A stretch of 7,581 nucleotides of DNA from Deltaproteobacteria bacterium (GTDB lineage: Bacteria > SAR324 > NAC60-12): contig PBZZ01000008.1 in assembly GCA_002730365.1 (NCBI GenBank), positions 2,400-9,980 of the forward strand, read 5' to 3'. The position numbers and the translations under genes were made by a program. Within the stretch, counting starts at the first letter, position 1; the number at the start of each line of letters is the position of its first letter. The notes under the pieces are model-generated. The model ran no database searches and was not told the origin of the DNA. It worked only from the letters and a program-made list of their open reading frames with translations. Positions 6,124-7,581 of this stretch are shown here, piece by piece.

Positions 6124-7581
6124 ATGTCATCAAATGTTCTTGAAATCAGAGACCTCTCAATCGCATTCCAGACAGATGAATCTTATGTCCATGCGATTAA
6201 CTCAATTAGCTTTGATGTCCTCGAGGGAGAAATCTGTGCTCTTGTTGGTGAATCAGGTTCAGGGAAATCAGTTACAGCTCAAGCGATTATGGGGCTTGTC
6301 GGGAGGAAACAAAATGAAATAGTGACGGGATCAATCAAGTTTATGGAAGTCGGAAAATCTATTGATATTTTGAGACTTCGGGATGAAGAAATAAGGGATA
6401 TTCGTGGACGAAAAATCTCAATGGTATTCCAGGAACCCATGACCTCTCTGCATCCCATGTACAAAATTGGTGATCAATTGAGAGAGGCAATCCAAGTACA
6501 TTCAAATTTGGCCGGCGATGAAATCAACAAATTAATTTATGAGGCGTTGGATCAGGTGATGATCCCCAACCCGAAGGAGATTATCAACGATTATCCTCAT
6601 AGTCTATCCGGGGGAATGCGACAAAGAGTAATGATTGCAATGGCAATTCTGTTTCGACCAAGAATTCTCATTGCAGATGAACCAACTACAGCTCTTGATG
6701 TTACAATTCAAAGTCAAATCCTTAGCCTAATCCTCAAGTTAGTTGATGAAATCAATCTCTCAGTGATATTTATCACTCATGATATGTCTGTAGTTTCAGA
6801 GATCGCGGATCAGGTTCTTGTACTGAAGAGTGGTGATCTGGTGGAGAGGAAAACAGTAACTGAAATTTTTAATCAACCTGAGGAGGATTATACAAAAAAT
6901 TTAATTAAATCTGTTCCAGTATTTGGAAATTATAGTCAGAGTGAGAAACTGGTTCATGAAAACCAAAAAGATAGCTGTATATTAGAAGTAAGAAATGTCT
7001 CCAAAACTTTTCTAAAGAAAAAAGGTTTTTTCAGCAAAAATGTAAAGGAAAATAAAGCACTTCAGAATGTATCATTAGAAATCAGAGCTGGTCAAACCCT
7101 TTCAATTGTTGGTGAAAGCGGCTCTGGAAAAACAACGCTAGCTAGATGTGTGACAAAACTTATTTCGAGCGATGATGGTGAAATAAACTTCAATGGAAAA
7201 AATTTAAATCGGATTAGGAAGAAAGAGTTGAATCTAATAAGAAGAGAGATTCAATTTATTTTTCAAGATCCTTATGCGTCCCTTAATCCAAGGATGCCTG
7301 TAAATTACCTAGTGACAGAACCTCTTCATATTCATGGCGAAATAAGAAAAAAGGAAAACACTGAACACGCAAGTAAACTTCTTAATGAAGTCAAACTTGA
7401 TGATTCTTATCTAAACCGATATCCACACGAATTATCGGGAGGCCAAAGACAAAGAATCTGTATTGCAAGAGCCCTTGCACTCAAACCTAAATTGATCGTT
7501 GCTGATGAACCATTATCTGCCCTAGATGTAACTATTCAATCCCAAATCATAGACCTGCTACTAGAGTTACAACTAAAATTT
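6124..7581 (+). CDS. Fused double ATPase of an Opp/Dpp-type ABC transporter (DppD-DppF fusion, 3' truncated)
   Basis: The frame is open from ATG 6124 to the last base without a stop, giving 486 residues; the C-terminus is outside the window. Two complete nucleotide-binding sets follow each other. The first has Walker A G-E-S-G-S-G-K-S (42-49), Q-loop Q103, signature L-S-G-G-M-R-Q (161-167), Walker B I-L-I-A-D-E-P (181-187) and H-loop H219. The second has Walker A G-E-S-G-S-G-K-T (330-337), Q-loop Q381, signature L-S-G-G-Q-R-Q (437-443) and Walker B L-I-V-A-D-E-P (457-463) with D-loop A-L-D (466-468); its H-loop lies past the edge. A linker at about 255-285 joins the halves, where separate DppD and DppF would be split. 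All catalytic residues visible are intact, so both sites should hydrolyse ATP to drive import through the two permeases. The start is 8 bases after the lyase stop and has only a weak GGA upstream, so coupling is likely; TTG 6121 is a possible alternative start. Confidence 0.93.
   Translation, partial: MSSNVLEIRDLSIAFQTDESYVHAINSISFDVLEGEICALVGESGSGKSVTAQAIMGLVGRKQNEIVTGSIKFMEVGKSIDILRLRDEEIRDIRGRKISMVFQEPMTSLHPMYKIGDQLREAIQVHSNLAGDEINKLIYEALDQVMIPNPKEIINDYPHSLSGGMRQRVMIAMAILFRPRILIADEPTTALDVTIQSQILSLILKLVDEINLSVIFITHDMSVVSEIADQVLVLKSGDLVERKTVTEIFNQPEEDYTKNLIKSVPVFGNYSQSEKLVHENQKDSCILEVRNVSKTFLKKKGFFSKNVKENKALQNVSLEIRAGQTLSIVGESGSGKTTLARCVTKLISSDDGEINFNGKNLNRIRKKELNLIRREIQFIFQDPYASLNPRMPVNYLVTEPLHIHGEIRKKENTEHASKLLNEVKLDDSYLNRYPHELSGGQRQRICIARALALKPKLIVADEPLSALDVTIQSQIIDLLLELQLKF

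Noticed and set aside
5835..6143. 102-codon plus-strand open frame overlapping the end of the lyase gene
   Set aside because: It is out of frame with the lyase coding sequence that contains the metal-binding motif, and it has no family features.
6134..6464. Two short open frames (6134-6322 plus, 6279-6464 minus)
   Set aside because: Both overlap the first nucleotide-binding domain of the fused ATPase, whose Walker A motif is in another frame.
1..7581. CRISPR array, tRNA/rRNA genes, insertion sequences, toxin-antitoxin or phage genes
   Set aside because: No regularly spaced repeats, cloverleaf sequence, transposase motifs or terminal inverted repeats were seen; nearly every base is accounted for by the metabolic operon.

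Overview
The window (7,581 bases, AT-rich by eye) is a densely packed, one-strand stretch of a bacterial chromosome. All seven protein genes read left to right. The substrate-binding protein has a Sec signal peptide without a lipobox cysteine, which points to a Gram-negative host. The IclR / DapA-family / Opp-type transporter gene mix and the AT-rich composition suggest a marine-type proteobacterium. That placement is inference; there is no phylogenetic marker in the window.

Layout: (1) 1-402, C-terminal effector-binding half of an IclR-family regulator, cut by the left edge. (2) 414-1334, a DapA / N-acetylneuraminate-lyase superfamily enzyme with its Schiff-base lysine and catalytic tyrosine. 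(3) 1335-1448, a short spacer with small open frames. (4) 1449-3065, a periplasmic SBP_bac_5 (DppA/OppA-type) binding protein. (5) 3066-3140, a spacer with a strong intrinsic terminator whose T-tract touches the next start codon. (6) 3141-4085 and 4090-5016, the two DppB/DppC-type permeases. (7) 5018-6115, a seven-bladed-propeller protein of the oligogalacturonate lyase family (PL22), GTG start, with the metal-binding and catalytic residues visible. (8) 6124 to the right edge, a fused double ABC ATPase (DppD-DppF type) that is open at the window end.

Reading the genes together, the likely job is uptake and cytoplasmic breakdown of an unsaturated or saturated uronic-acid-containing oligomer. 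The Opp-type importer brings it in, the PL22-type lyase cleaves it by beta-elimination to keto-deoxy-uronate products, and the DapA-family enzyme acts on a 2-keto-3-deoxy-type acid further down. The regulator belongs to the same family as KdgR, the known repressor of pectin catabolism. The family assignments are well supported. The substrate and the pathway are inference, and the usual KduI, KduD and KdgK steps are not in the window. The unusual arrangement is a lyase gene embedded between the permease and ATPase genes of a transporter family usually labelled 'peptide', with a terminator separating the binding protein from the rest of its own transporter.
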